A program made the position numbers and the translations under genes. Of a stretch of 64,000 bases of DNA, positions 52,736 to 62,366 are shown piece after piece. The notes under the pieces are model-generated. The model made no database searches, was not told the DNA's origin, and was given only the letters and a program-made list of their open reading frames with translations. Origin of the DNA: Flavobacterium sp. (GTDB lineage: Bacteria; Bacteroidota; Bacteroidia; Flavobacteriales; Flavobacteriaceae); the NCBI RefSeq assembly GCF_027531705.1, contig NZ_JAPZSP010000018.1, positions 186,001 through 250,000 of the forward strand, read 5' to 3'. Position 1 is the first letter of the stretch. Each line of letters begins with the position of its first letter.

Positions 52736-54733
52736 TTATTTAGTATAAACATAAGAATCTTTCACTTCAATATCTAATGATTCGAAAACAGAATTCAAGC
52801 TTTTGAACTCAGGAACAAGGTTTTTCATTTTGGCTACAATCAATTCTCCATTTGAATCATTAGAAACAACAATAAGTTCTTGAATGGCATTATTAACGAC
52901 TACAAACTCATCACATATTTCTTCAGCAATCATAATTTTTTCGTGGTGAGTAGGTAAGTTTTTAGCGGTATTATTTAGTAATTCCTCATAAAGTTTTTCA
53001 CCAGGGCGCAATCCAACGATTTTTATTTCAATGTCTGTATCCGGTTTAAAGCCAGCTAAACGAATCATTTTTCTAGCGAGATCAATTATTTTAACTGGTT
53101 TTCCCATATCAAATATAAATATTTCTCCACCATTGCCCATTGAGCAAGCTTCCAAAACTAGCTGGCACGCCTCAGGAATAGTCATAAAATATCTAATAAT
53201 TTCAGGGTGCGTTATGGTAATTGGTCCACCTTCCTGAATTTGTTTTGTAAATAATGGAACTACAGAGCCATTTGAACCTAACACATTTCCAAAGCGAGTA
53301 GTTATAAATTTTGTTTGATGTTCTGATCCAAGTTTTTTGTGTTTGAAATGTTTAGACTGCACATACATTTCGGCTATTCTTTTGCTTGCTCCCATTACAC
53401 TACTTGGATTTACAGCCTTATCAGTAGATATCATAACAAAACGTTCTACTTTATATTTATGTGACAAATCCGCAAGATTTTTGGTTCCTAATACATTAGT
53501 AAAAATAGCTTGAGCGGGATTTTCTTCCATCATTGGAACATGCTTATAGGCCGCGGCATGGTAAACAACTTCAGGTTTATATTCTTTAAATATTTTTTCT
53601 AAAGATTCAAGGTTTCTAACGTCTGCAATAACATTTTTTATATTCACGTTTTCCTTAAGCCCGATAATTTCTAGAGATAAGCTATGTAACGGTGTTTCTG
53701 CTTGATCTAAAATTATTAAAGTATCAGGATTGAATTTCAAAACTTGCCTAACAATTTCACTACCTATAGAACCAGCTGCTCCAGTTACCAAAATACATTT
53801 TCCTTTAAGCTTACTCGAAATAGAATTAGTATCTAAAACAATTGGCTTACGTTCTAATAAGTCTTGAATCTCAATATTCTTAATACTTTTAGTAATTTCC
53901 TTTTGATCTTCCCAGTCAGAAATTGTTGGAACCGTAAACACTTTAAAATTATACTCAATACATTCTTCAATAATTACAGATTTGTCATTTTTAGATAAGC
54001 TATTATCTGCAAAAATCAACGCTTCAATATTCATTGATCGCATTAAAACTGGAATTGTTTTTCTAATTTTAAGAATTGGTAGGCCTAGGATCCTTTTGGA
54101 ACTATTTTGATTGCTTTTATCTACAAACCCTACTAAATTAAATTTTCCTGGACTTTCAGAAGATAAAGCATTAGCAACTGCAATAGCATTGGCATCTGAG
54201 CCATAAATTAATGCTTTCATTTTTTTTGTTTTACTCATTTCAGTAAAATACTTTTCAAAAATATATTTTACCATCATTCTGTATAGAAACAAAAAACTAA
54301 AAGAAAAGATAAGGTTAATTATCAATCCGGTAGTGAGGTACGGCTTTTGAATTTTTAGCAATATAAAAACAAAATTCAAGAAAAGTAATGTGCCAAAAGT
54401 TGCAGACTGAGAAAACAACAATTTAATCGCATCAATATTGGATGAATGTCGAATAATACCCGAATAGGTTCTGAAGAACCAAAAATAAATAGTATTTACT
54501 GCTAATAAAAAAAGTAATGCTATAACTATATGTGTTGTCTGGAAATAATCAAGCTTAAGACCTTTCAATAAAACATAAGTTAATAAAGTTGAAAAAGCTA
54601 TAATAGCAATATCAATAAATAAGATTATCCACCTAGGCAGATAAGCTAAATTTTTAAGGGCAAAATCAAAATTTATTTCAGAAAAAAAAGTTGAAAAACC
54701 CGTTTTCTCTTTATCTTGTAATTTTTTATCCAA
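52736..54733 (-). CDS. PglF/CapD-type nucleotide-sugar 4,6-dehydratase, membrane-bound
   Basis: Probably converts UDP-GlcNAc to UDP-4-keto-6-deoxy-GlcNAc, the first step of bacillosamine synthesis. It has 665 residues: four N-terminal membrane helices, a CoA-binding-like domain (KMKALIYGSDANAIAVANAL), then an SDR dehydratase domain (CILVTGAAGSIGSEIVRQ, YHAAAYKHVPMMEENP, STDKAVNPSSVMGASKR, TTRFGNVLGSNGSVVPLF). This layout is that of PglF/WbpM. The matching aminotransferase, acetyltransferase and PglC-like genes lie just upstream. Confidence 0.9.
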   Translation of the reverse strand: MDKKLQDKEKTGFSTFFSEINFDFALKNLAYLPRWIILFIDIAIIAFSTLLTYVLLKGLKLDYFQTTHIVIALLFLLAVNTIYFWFFRTYSGIIRHSSNIDAIKLLFSQSATFGTLLFLNFVFILLKIQKPYLTTGLIINLIFSFSFLFLYRMMVKYIFEKYFTEMSKTKKMKALIYGSDANAIAVANALSSESPGKFNLVGFVDKSNQNSSKRILGLPILKIRKTIPVLMRSMNIEALIFADNSLSKNDKSVIIEECIEYNFKVFTVPTISDWEDQKEITKSIKNIEIQDLLERKPIVLDTNSISSKLKGKCILVTGAAGSIGSEIVRQVLKFNPDTLIILDQAETPLHSLSLEIIGLKENVNIKNVIADVRNLESLEKIFKEYKPEVVYHAAAYKHVPMMEENPAQAIFTNVLGTKNLADLSHKYKVERFVMISTDKAVNPSSVMGASKRIAEMYVQSKHFKHKKLGSEHQTKFITTRFGNVLGSNGSVVPLFTKQIQEGGPITITHPEIIRYFMTIPEACQLVLEACSMGNGGEIFIFDMGKPVKIIDLARKMIRLAGFKPDTDIEIKIVGLRPGEKLYEELLNNTAKNLPTHHEKIMIAEEICDEFVVVNNAIQELIVVSNDSNGELIVAKMKNLVPEFKSLNSVFESLDIEVKDSYVYTK

Positions 54734-54791
54734 TTATATATATTTTTATTAAAAAAGTAAAAGTAAAAAAAAATAACTTCTTAAAAAAATC

Positions 54792-55925
54792 TTAAAAAAT
54801 ATTTAAACATCTTTTTATTCTGTCTTTTTCCGCTTCATTTGTACTCGAACCTGATGGAAGGCACAAACCATTTTCAAATAAATTTTCTGAAACATTTCCA
54901 CCATAGTAAGGCGATTCTCTAAAAATTGGTTGCAAATGCATTGGCTTCCATAAAGGACGGCTTTCAATATTTTCAGATTCTAATAATAATCGCAAATCTT
55001 CTCTTGTTTTTCCATTGCACTTTACAGAATCGATTGTTATAGCTGACAACCAATGATTAGAAAAATAATCACTATTTGGTTCAGAAAATAACTTTATTCC
55101 TTCTTTATTTTGAAAAGCTTCTTTATAAAAATCATGCATATTTCTTCTTAATCCTACATGCTTATCTAGAACTTCCATTTGACCGCGACCAATTCCAGCG
55201 CAAATGTTACTCATCCTGTAATTATAACCTATTTCGCTATGTTGGTAATGTGGCGCGTTATCTCTGGCTTGTGTTGCTAAAAAAACGGCTTTGTTTTTTT
55301 GTTCGATAGTTTTAGTTACTATTGCTCCACCACCAGAAGTTGTGATAATTTTATTTCCATTAAAAGATAAAACACTAATATCCCCAAATGTTCCGCATTT
55401 ATGTCCTTTATAAGTACTTCCTAATGCTTCTGCACTATCTTCAAGAATTGGGATTTCATATTTATCTGCAATACTTCTAATTTCATCAACTTTAAAAGGC
55501 ATTCCATACAAATGAACAGCAATTATTGCTTTTGGTTTTTTTCCTTTAGAAATTCTATCTTTTATAGCTTCTTCTAAAGCATTTGGACACATATTCCAAG
55601 TTTCGGATTCGCTATCTATAAAAACAGGAGTAGCACCTTGATAAACTATTGGATTTGCCGAAGCTGAAAATGTCATACTCTGACAAATAACTTCATCACC
55701 AGCTTTGACACCTAAAAGTATCAAACCAAGATGTAATGCAGCTGTTCCTGAACTTAGTGCTCCAACAAAAACTTCTTTTTCAAGATACATTTCTAAATCT
55801 TGTTCAAAACCAGTTACATTTGGACCCAAAGGTGCTACCCAATTAGCGTCGAAAGCCTCTTGAATGTATTTTTGTTCGTTTCCGCCCATATGTGGTGAAG
55901 AAAGCCAAATCTTTGAATTATTCAT
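54792..55925 (-). CDS. DegT/DnrJ/EryC1 aminotransferase (PglE-like)
   Basis: PLP enzyme expected to aminate UDP-4-keto-6-deoxy-GlcNAc at C4. It has 377 residues. Seen: the N-terminal IWLSSPHMGGNEQKYIQEAF, SGTAALHLGLILLG, MTFSASANPIVYQGA, EDSAEALGSTYKG and the PLP lysine segment SFNGNKIITTSGGG. The opening and GCGA-like order match PglE/Per-type enzymes. It overlaps the PglD-like gene by 8 nt and precedes the PglF-like gene. Confidence 0.92.
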   Translation of the reverse strand: MNNSKIWLSSPHMGGNEQKYIQEAFDANWVAPLGPNVTGFEQDLEMYLEKEVFVGALSSGTAALHLGLILLGVKAGDEVICQSMTFSASANPIVYQGATPVFIDSESETWNMCPNALEEAIKDRISKGKKPKAIIAVHLYGMPFKVDEIRSIADKYEIPILEDSAEALGSTYKGHKCGTFGDISVLSFNGNKIITTSGGGAIVTKTIEQKNKAVFLATQARDNAPHYQHSEIGYNYRMSNICAGIGRGQMEVLDKHVGLRRNMHDFYKEAFQNKEGIKLFSEPNSDYFSNHWLSAITIDSVKCNGKTREDLRLLLESENIESRPLWKPMHLQPIFRESPYYGGNVSENLFENGLCLPSGSSTNEAEKDRIKRCLNIF

Positions 55926-56538
55926 TTTCTGCTTGGTTATATTTTATTATTCTTGCTGGATTACCAACTACTACAGCATAATCTGGAATGTCATTTATAA
56001 CAACAGCTCCTGCTCCAATAGTTACCCACTTTCCTATTTTTATTTGTTGAATTATAATTGCTCCTATTCCAACCTGAGTTCCTTCGCCAACATAAACTCC
56101 TCCTGCTAATGAAGCATTAGGCGAAATATGTGCAAAATCTTCAATAACACAATCATGCTCTACAATTGAAGCTGTATTTATAATACAATGCTTCCCTATT
56201 ACTACATCAGAATTTATAACTGCTGATGCCATTATTACAGTTCCAACATCAATCTTGGAAAATTTTGATACAATCGCTTTAGGATGTGAAACACTTACAA
56301 AATTTGCTATTACACTGCTCGCCAGTTTTTTTCTAATACCATTATTACCAATCGATAAAATTAAATTATCAATTTTCAATCCCTTAAGACTGGAATGTGT
56401 TATTGAATAAGATAATATTTCTTTTTTACTTGAATTATCATCATAAATATTTTCAATTATTAACGAATTGTTGTGTAATATATCAATAATTACTTTACAA
56501 TGTCCGCTAGCTCCATAAAGATTCACTTTAGTTTCCAT
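55918..56538 (-). CDS. PglD-like sugar N-acetyltransferase
   Basis: Expected to N-acetylate the 4-amino sugar and give UDP-diacetylbacillosamine. It has 206 residues from ATG 56538 (an upstream ATG at 56562 is less likely, because [15 protein letters not shown] is the family start). A Rossmann-like N-terminal domain ([15 protein letters not shown]) is followed by a left-handed beta-helix with the catalytic-type His in VEHDCVIED and the ending [12 protein letters not shown]. It overlaps the PglC-like gene by 11 nt. Confidence 0.9.
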   Translation of the reverse strand: METKVNLYGASGHCKVIIDILHNNSLIIENIYDDNSSKKEILSYSITHSSLKGLKIDNLILSIGNNGIRKKLASSVIANFVSVSHPKAIVSKFSKIDVGTVIMASAVINSDVVIGKHCIINTASIVEHDCVIEDFAHISPNASLAGGVYVGEGTQVGIGAIIIQQIKIGKWVTIGAGAVVINDIPDYAVVVGNPARIIKYNQAENE

Positions 56539-57133
56539 CAAAAGGCTCAATTGTGACTGCATCTGCAGCGTTTATACCATCACTCTTTATTACTTTTAAG
56601 ATTGTTTTAAAAATAATTTTACAATCAAGCAGAAAAGAAACATTATCAACATACCAAACATCATATTCAAATTTTTTATCCCATGATATTGCGTTTCTAC
56701 CATTTACTTGAGCCCAACCCGTAATTCCGGGTTTAATCTCATGTCTTCTGTTTTGAAAATCATTATATAAATGCAAATAATTTGTAAGTAAAGGTCTTGG
56801 CCCTATTAAACTCATATCACCTACTAAGACATTAAACAATTGAGGTATTTCATCTAAGGATGTTTTACGAACAAAATTTCCAATTACTGTCATTCTTTGG
56901 GAGTCATGCAACAAGTTTCCATTTTCATCTTTTTTATCATTCATAGTCTTAAACTTAATGATTTTGAAAATTTTTCCATTTAAACCAGGTCTAAGTTGAA
57001 AAAAAAATGGTTTCCCATTATTTGCAATAAACAGAAAAATTATCACAGCCAATATAACTGGTGATAAAACAACCAATCCCATTAGAGATGCTATAAAATC
57101 TAGTATTCTTTTAATGTACTTTTTATATATCAT
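56528..57133 (-). CDS. Monotopic phosphoglycosyl transferase (PglC-like)
   Basis: Transfers a phospho-sugar, probably diacetylbacillosamine phosphate, from UDP to the polyprenyl carrier. It has 201 residues, the short single-domain type: reentrant membrane helix ([20 protein letters not shown]), [20 protein letters not shown], catalytic Asp-Glu in [26 protein letters not shown] and [14 protein letters not shown]. It is the second initiating enzyme of the locus besides the one at 21053-22450. Confidence 0.92.
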   Translation of the reverse strand: MIYKKYIKRILDFIASLMGLVVLSPVILAVIIFLFIANNGKPFFFQLRPGLNGKIFKIIKFKTMNDKKDENGNLLHDSQRMTVIGNFVRKTSLDEIPQLFNVLVGDMSLIGPRPLLTNYLHLYNDFQNRRHEIKPGITGWAQVNGRNAISWDKKFEYDVWYVDNVSFLLDCKIIFKTILKVIKSDGINAADAVTIEPFDGN

Positions 57134-58264
57134 TTAGGATAATTTCTGTTTGTAAAACTCTAGCCATTCTTTAGAAATCATTTCCGCCGAAAAATTATCT
57201 AAAACATATTGTCGCCCATTAGTACCCAATTTATTCCTTAAATCAGGATTCATCATTTTTCTCATTTGGCTTAAAATTGAATCAACATCTTTAACCTTGT
57301 GACGTAATCCGGTATTGTTTTCGAGTATTGTTTCAGTTAAACCATATGTATCACTACAGATAATTGGCAACTTAAGAAGTGATGCTTCAATAACACTAGT
57401 CCCAAAACCTTCTCGATAGCTTGGCAAACAAAAAACATCTGCCATTTGTAATACATCTTGAGGATTGGAAGTTGCTCCGTAAAAAATTATTGTAGCATTA
57501 TTGACGCCCAACTTTGTTATTTTATCTTGAATATTTTCTTCATCTGGACCAACAAAAATTAGTCTAGATTGTGGAAATTCTTTATTTAAAATTAAAAATG
57601 CATTAGCTAAATCAACAACTCCTTTATCAATATTTAATCTACCCAAAAACAAAAAAACGACTTCGTTAGTAAAGTTAAATTCATCTCTATATTTTTGTTT
57701 AATTACTGGATTAGGAATAAATTTACTAGTATCTACACCGCTTATAGAACCTTTCCCAAGAACAGCAGAATTACTTTCCTTAATAATATTATTTTGAATT
57801 AAAAATTGTCTTTGCGAATGTCCATCGACTAAAATATCGGTTGCACAAAAAACTATGAATCTGTCTATATTCTTAAGAATTGTCTTGAAAATTCCATTTT
57901 TAGTATGCCAAACTTGACCTGTAAAAATATGAATCCTAGTTTTAATACCCGCTAATTTAGAAGCGAGAATACCAATTAAACCAGCTTTTGGAGTTACTGT
58001 ATGAACAGCATCAAAGTTATTGTTTTTTAAATATTTTCTTAACTTTATTAAAGCCTGAAAATCCTTTAATATTGAAATATCTCGGTGAATATTTACGTTT
58101 TTAATCTCTTTTACAAATGGGCTTGAAAATTTTATTTTAGTATTATCTTCAAAATTGGCTACAAGATATATATCAAATTCTTGAGCTAAATATTCAAAAT
58201 GCTTTAACAAGAAAGCGTTTGCTGTAATAGGTGTTGCAACGATAAAGCATATTTTTTTTCTCAT
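57134..58264 (-). CDS. Glycosyltransferase family 4 (PglA-like position)
   Basis: A 376-residue GT-B enzyme from ATG 58264; the open frame continues to 58297, but RKKICFIVATPITANAFL is the natural start and a TATTTTTG element lies 20-28 nt upstream. Seen: HTVTPKAGLIGILASKLAGI, IHIFTGQVWHTKNG, FLFLGRLNIDKGVVDLANAF and EGFGTSVIEASLLKLPIICS. It resembles PglA, which adds the second sugar to lipid-linked bacillosamine, and it directly precedes the PglC-like gene. Confidence 0.87.
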   Translation of the reverse strand: MRKKICFIVATPITANAFLLKHFEYLAQEFDIYLVANFEDNTKIKFSSPFVKEIKNVNIHRDISILKDFQALIKLRKYLKNNNFDAVHTVTPKAGLIGILASKLAGIKTRIHIFTGQVWHTKNGIFKTILKNIDRFIVFCATDILVDGHSQRQFLIQNNIIKESNSAVLGKGSISGVDTSKFIPNPVIKQKYRDEFNFTNEVVFLFLGRLNIDKGVVDLANAFLILNKEFPQSRLIFVGPDEENIQDKITKLGVNNATIIFYGATSNPQDVLQMADVFCLPSYREGFGTSVIEASLLKLPIICSDTYGLTETILENNTGLRHKVKDVDSILSQMRKMMNPDLRNKLGTNGRQYVLDNFSAEMISKEWLEFYKQKLS

Positions 58265-58284
58265 ATCAGCCTCAAATATTGTTG

Positions 58285-58292
58285 CAAAAATA
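58285..58292 (-). promoter_or_regulatory. Possible internal -7 element (TATTTTTG) for the pgl-like block
   Basis: TAnnTTTG match in the 61-nt gap after the deacetylase gene, giving a leader of about 15 nt before ATG 58264. No spaced TTG is seen. Confidence 0.35.
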
Positions 58293-58358
58293 GACATTTC
58301 TCTTTAAAATTAGGCATCATTTTTATAATTGTCTCAAAATGAAAATATTGTAAGAATA

Positions 58359-59309
58359 CTACATCTCTATCATTGAGCAAGATTGAAAACTAAATTGAGT
58401 TTTTAACTTTTGAAAATGTTTCAAAATCTCTTCAAGATAAAATAGATTCATGTCTATAGAATTTCCAAAATTGTGCGGATGCCACCATAAATGGTATACT
58501 TTATTATTTTTGGCAGCATATTCCATTTCAGACTTGACTCTATTAATCTTTATTTTTTGAATAAGCTTTTCTCTTTCAGTATAAGGTCTTAAAAATCTGC
58601 TTGCTGGTAACAATACTACATCTTGTTTTTTAATATTATCCTCATGAAAAGTAACTGTTTTGCTAATTGGAAACAGTGTATCAAAAGCTCTTGCAATAGG
58701 AATAAACTTAGAGGTGCTTTTCCAAAACCAAACATCAGGATTTGATCTTACTACCTTTATCCCATTTTGTTTGGCAATTTCCAAATACTCTTCATTAAAT
58801 TGATTTCGTGGAAATACTAGAGATTTCAATTCAACATTAAAATTTTCTTTGGCTAAAGCTTGGGCTGCTTTCAAGTCTTGATCAAATTGAAATTTATTTT
58901 GACCTTCTTCATTACAATAATAATGAGCAAAAGTGTGCGTTCCTAACTCTTGATTGGGAGTTTGTAAAATTTTTGAAATTAAAGATGGTGCATAGTGATA
59001 TGGATCATCAATCTCATTTTCACCTACTTGATTAGCATCTATTAAATTATAGTAAGATAAGATTTTATTATTGTAAGTTGGTCTATCTTTAGGACAATAA
59101 GCTAGTAATTGTTCTTTGTTTTTGGCAAATAGAAATCCAACTGTTGCCCAAGTTGCATGAATATTATACTTTTCAAAAAGTGATAAGACAGTTGGAATGG
59201 ATTTTCTAGTGGTATCGAAGTAATCTTTAAAAAGATTCAATTCCCAATTTTCAGGTCCGCCCCAATGCAATTCAAAATCTAAAGATATTATAAACTTACC
59301 GTTTCCCAT
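58359..59309 (-). CDS. Polysaccharide deacetylase family protein (NodB-like)
   Basis: Possible carbohydrate esterase 4 enzyme, 316 residues, without signal peptide. Seen: FIISLDFELHWGGPENWEL (metal Asp region), the WATVGFLF strand, ELGTHTFAHYY (the HxxxH metal motif) and YHLWWHPHNFG near the C terminus. A cytoplasmic location is odd for a polymer deacetylase, so it may act on a lipid-linked or nucleotide-linked sugar. It sits 1 nt from the GNAT-like gene. Confidence 0.82.
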   Translation of the reverse strand: MGNGKFIISLDFELHWGGPENWELNLFKDYFDTTRKSIPTVLSLFEKYNIHATWATVGFLFAKNKEQLLAYCPKDRPTYNNKILSYYNLIDANQVGENEIDDPYHYAPSLISKILQTPNQELGTHTFAHYYCNEEGQNKFQFDQDLKAAQALAKENFNVELKSLVFPRNQFNEEYLEIAKQNGIKVVRSNPDVWFWKSTSKFIPIARAFDTLFPISKTVTFHEDNIKKQDVVLLPASRFLRPYTEREKLIQKIKINRVKSEMEYAAKNNKVYHLWWHPHNFGNSIDMNLFYLEEILKHFQKLKTQFSFQSCSMIEM

Positions 59310-59310
59310 T

Positions 59311-60348
59311 TTACACTGTATCAGAATCAGAATAACTTATGTACCAATTATTTCTATTATCTACAATAGTTGCCAAATCATCTTTGAAAGCTCTTACTCC
59401 AAAATGTAGCTCTATTGGTCTAAATTTTTCAGGCATATTTATAAAGAATGCCTTTTTAAAAACACCATTATTAGGAGAATGCTCTAAATTCCAACTCAGA
59501 ATACAATCTGCTTTTTGGTTTTTAATTTTACTAATAGCATAATTAAGCAGCAATTTTCCAGCCTTAGGATTGTCTAAATCATACATTAACTCCATTAGAT
59601 AGCCTATTTTTCCATTATGCTTTTCTTTTACAGTAAAAATTACAAATCCGACATAATTATTTTGAGCATCATAACAATTGGCTATTGTGTAATCGCCTCC
59701 AGGTTTATGAATATAGCGCCAATCTAAATACGCTTTATCCCTATTGACAGCTACCTGAATTTGTTTTGAAAATTTATTCCATAAAGCAGTTACATTATCT
59801 GGAAAATGATTTTCTTCTTTAATACTATATTTCTTATTGGTTTTATGTGTAGAAAAAGACAAATTAATATTTGGTAAAAAGCTTAAAAACTTAATCCTTT
59901 CGGTAAAATACTTTGTTTTTAATGGTTTTATTAAAAAAGGAAGCGGATCTAGTTTCTTCCATTCTAATTTGGTTATAAATCCATGAATTGAATTACCATT
60001 TGGAAAACCATAAACTAAAGCAACTTCATTATCTTTTGCTTTTTTATAAACATCTTTAGCCAACTTAATAAACAATCCTTTACCTCTATAATCAATATCG
60101 GTCATTGTGTCTAGAGACTGGCTGCCAAGATAAACTTTGTCTCCAATTTTAAACTTGACACCAAATGTGGCATAAATTGCTGCCGCTTTTTTAGCATTGG
60201 CATCAAACTCAATATCAACAAAATTTTCTGCATTATTTTCGAAAAATTGCCATTTTAATGACGGCAAATCTTTCTCTACGCCATTATTATCAAAACATGC
60301 CTTGTAATAATTAATTGTTTCCTGATTTAACCCTAGTATTTCATTCAT
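59311..60348 (-). CDS. GNAT-family N-acetyltransferase-like protein
   Basis: A 345-residue protein. The GNAT acetyl-CoA loop is visible as MTDIDYRGKGLFIKLAKDVY (about 81-100), followed by YGFPNGNSIHGFITKLEWKK. A second GNAT-like or FemAB-like half with SYNC-type segment IANCYDAQNNYVGFVIFTV follows. Such proteins occur in polysaccharide loci beside deacetylase and EpsG-like genes and probably acetylate amino sugars; the substrate is unknown. It overlaps the GT2 by 1 nt. Confidence 0.75.
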   Translation of the reverse strand: MNEILGLNQETINYYKACFDNNGVEKDLPSLKWQFFENNAENFVDIEFDANAKKAAAIYATFGVKFKIGDKVYLGSQSLDTMTDIDYRGKGLFIKLAKDVYKKAKDNEVALVYGFPNGNSIHGFITKLEWKKLDPLPFLIKPLKTKYFTERIKFLSFLPNINLSFSTHKTNKKYSIKEENHFPDNVTALWNKFSKQIQVAVNRDKAYLDWRYIHKPGGDYTIANCYDAQNNYVGFVIFTVKEKHNGKIGYLMELMYDLDNPKAGKLLLNYAISKIKNQKADCILSWNLEHSPNNGVFKKAFFINMPEKFRPIELHFGVRAFKDDLATIVDNRNNWYISYSDSDTV

Positions 60349-61259
60349 TAGCTTACATATTTTGTTATGTCTCTTGTCTTATTTTTTTTCTTTAAAAGGT
60401 AAATATAAAAAGCTATTCCGAAAGGTATTGCCAAAAAAGTAAAAATCTTTTTAGGAGATTCTTTCAAAAAGCCAAAATTTTTAGTCATAATGCTAGTTGC
60501 AACATAATGAATACAACTTTTAATTTTTTGGGAAGTAAACGGCAAATAAATCATTTCTATTTTTCGGGAAAAAGAAAATCCTTTAGGGTTTTTGAAATAT
60601 TGATTATAAATGTTTAAGGTTGAACCATCTAACTGATAATCTACTGTACAAAAAACTTCATTGAATGATAATAACTTATACTCTTTATCAATCACAATTG
60701 GGAAATACAACGGCACAAATTTTTCACCTTCAAATATTGGATAAGGCTCTAATTGTTTAACAACTTCTGTTCTATAAATTATTTTTTTATCGCCAACAAC
60801 ACCGTATTTAGGCTTTAATTCACCATAAGTACATTCTTTTACATCATCAGGAAACTTAGTTCCAATTATAGTTTTATTAATTGTTTCGTCAAGACCTATT
60901 AGTCCAGCGTATTTATCGCTACCGTATTTGCGCCAAAGAGCAATTATTTTTTCAACAGCATCATCTGGCATATAATCATCTGAATCAACACAAACATTTA
61001 GTTCTGTACTTATTTGGCTATAAGCCGCATTGTGTCCAGAATGCATTCCTTGATTTATTTTATAGCTATATCTAATAGGAATTTTATTTTCGTTAATCCA
61101 ACCTTGCACCAACTCTTTAGTAGTATCGGTAGAACCATCATCAACTATAAGCCATTCAAAATCATTGGAAGTCTGTCTAAGTAAACTTTCGTAACACAAA
61201 TGAAGACAATAAGCTCTATTGTATGTTGGTGTAAAAATAGTTAGTGTTTTCATAAGCAA
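60348..61259 (-). CDS. Glycosyltransferase family 2
   Basis: A 303-residue GT-A enzyme with TIFTPTYNRAYCLHLCYESL, LIVDDGSTDTTKELV, the metal site CVDSDDYMPDDAVE and GEKFVPLYFPIVIDKEY. A C-terminal hydrophobic helix (FTFLAIPFGIAFYIYLL) anchors it to the membrane. It follows an EpsG-like gene after 3 nt. Confidence 0.9.
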   Translation of the reverse strand: MLMKTLTIFTPTYNRAYCLHLCYESLLRQTSNDFEWLIVDDGSTDTTKELVQGWINENKIPIRYSYKINQGMHSGHNAAYSQISTELNVCVDSDDYMPDDAVEKIIALWRKYGSDKYAGLIGLDETINKTIIGTKFPDDVKECTYGELKPKYGVVGDKKIIYRTEVVKQLEPYPIFEGEKFVPLYFPIVIDKEYKLLSFNEVFCTVDYQLDGSTLNIYNQYFKNPKGFSFSRKIEMIYLPFTSQKIKSCIHYVATSIMTKNFGFLKESPKKIFTFLAIPFGIAFYIYLLKKKNKTRDITKYVS

Positions 61260-61262
61260 AAA

Positions 61263-62366
61263 TTATTTAGCTAAAATAACATTTAATAGATAAGTAAATA
61301 AAAAATAACCCAATATAATTTTACCCACAATTTCGTGTTGCTTGGTAAAAAATTTGATTTTAAGCAATGGATAAATAATAATTACACCCAACATAAACCA
61401 AGATAAATAAGCAAATCTATTGGAATAATTGGCTCTAATTACCAAAATCCAAGTTGCATTTGCTAATAAATAAATATTGAAAAGATGATTATAATAGATA
61501 TCTTCAAATTTCTTTTTGAAAATAAAATACCACCCTGTATAAACACCTGTTGCACTATACAACAAGAAATCCCAACGAAAACCTACTTTTACAGCCATAT
61601 CTAAATCATCTTGATCTGTAGATAAATAACCAGTTAATCGTTCATCTTCTCCAAAACCAAAATTGAGGAAAAAACTTTCCCAAAAACCACCTAATGCTAA
61701 AGAAAGTAGAATTGATAAAAACCAAAAAGCTAGAATATATTTAGTGTTTTTATAAAATGTTGTAAAAAGATAAATAGCTATTAGTAATAAAGTAGATTTA
61801 TGAAATGCAAAAGCAACTGCCATAAAGCATGCCATTACTATCTTTTTGTTAGAATAAGATATTCCTAATAAAAAGAAAGAAGTAGCAACACCATTCCTTA
61901 TTCCGTTAACTCCTGCATTCCAAAAGATTAGGGATGAGATTATCATTAAAAAGGCATAATACCAATATTCTTTGAAAATTCTTCTTGACGCAACATAAAG
62001 AGGAACTAAATATAAAATTGCTAGAACTTGAAAATAAACTTCAAGCGACATTATAGTAGTACAGAATTTTGTAAAATATTCAAAATAAACATCTCTTTCT
62101 TCATTTATTGGTTCACCGTTGGAATAGGCTTGAAACTGACGAGCATAGGTCGCCATATCAACAAAGTATTCGCCACTAACAGGACGAAGTCCCATATAAA
62201 AAAGGATTAAAAAAAAAGAGAAAATTCCTAAAGAGTTTGTAAAAGCTAGATTCTTAAAATTTTGAATCTCAAATCTTTTTGATTGCAAAAACACCAGCAA
62301 TATCACTATCAATAAAAAATAGTAATATACTTTGGTGTAATATTCTAAAGGAATTAATGTATTCAA
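61263..62366 (-). CDS. EpsG/Wzy-like polysaccharide polymerase
   Basis: A 367-residue protein with about ten membrane helices, of the EpsG family, which polymerises repeat units in the periplasm. Seen: MGLRPVSGEYFVDMATYARQ, the family motif that carries an Asp-Tyr pair in the first loop, WNAGVNGIRNGVATSFFLLG and FAFHKSTLLLIAIYLF. It is the second polymerase/ligase-type protein in the locus, besides 23477-24847. It overlaps the next GT4 by 4 nt. Confidence 0.88.
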   Translation of the reverse strand: MNTLIPLEYYTKVYYYFLLIVILLVFLQSKRFEIQNFKNLAFTNSLGIFSFFLILFYMGLRPVSGEYFVDMATYARQFQAYSNGEPINEERDVYFEYFTKFCTTIMSLEVYFQVLAILYLVPLYVASRRIFKEYWYYAFLMIISSLIFWNAGVNGIRNGVATSFFLLGISYSNKKIVMACFMAVAFAFHKSTLLLIAIYLFTTFYKNTKYILAFWFLSILLSLALGGFWESFFLNFGFGEDERLTGYLSTDQDDLDMAVKVGFRWDFLLYSATGVYTGWYFIFKKKFEDIYYNHLFNIYLLANATWILVIRANYSNRFAYLSWFMLGVIIIYPLLKIKFFTKQHEIVGKIILGYFLFTYLLNVILAK

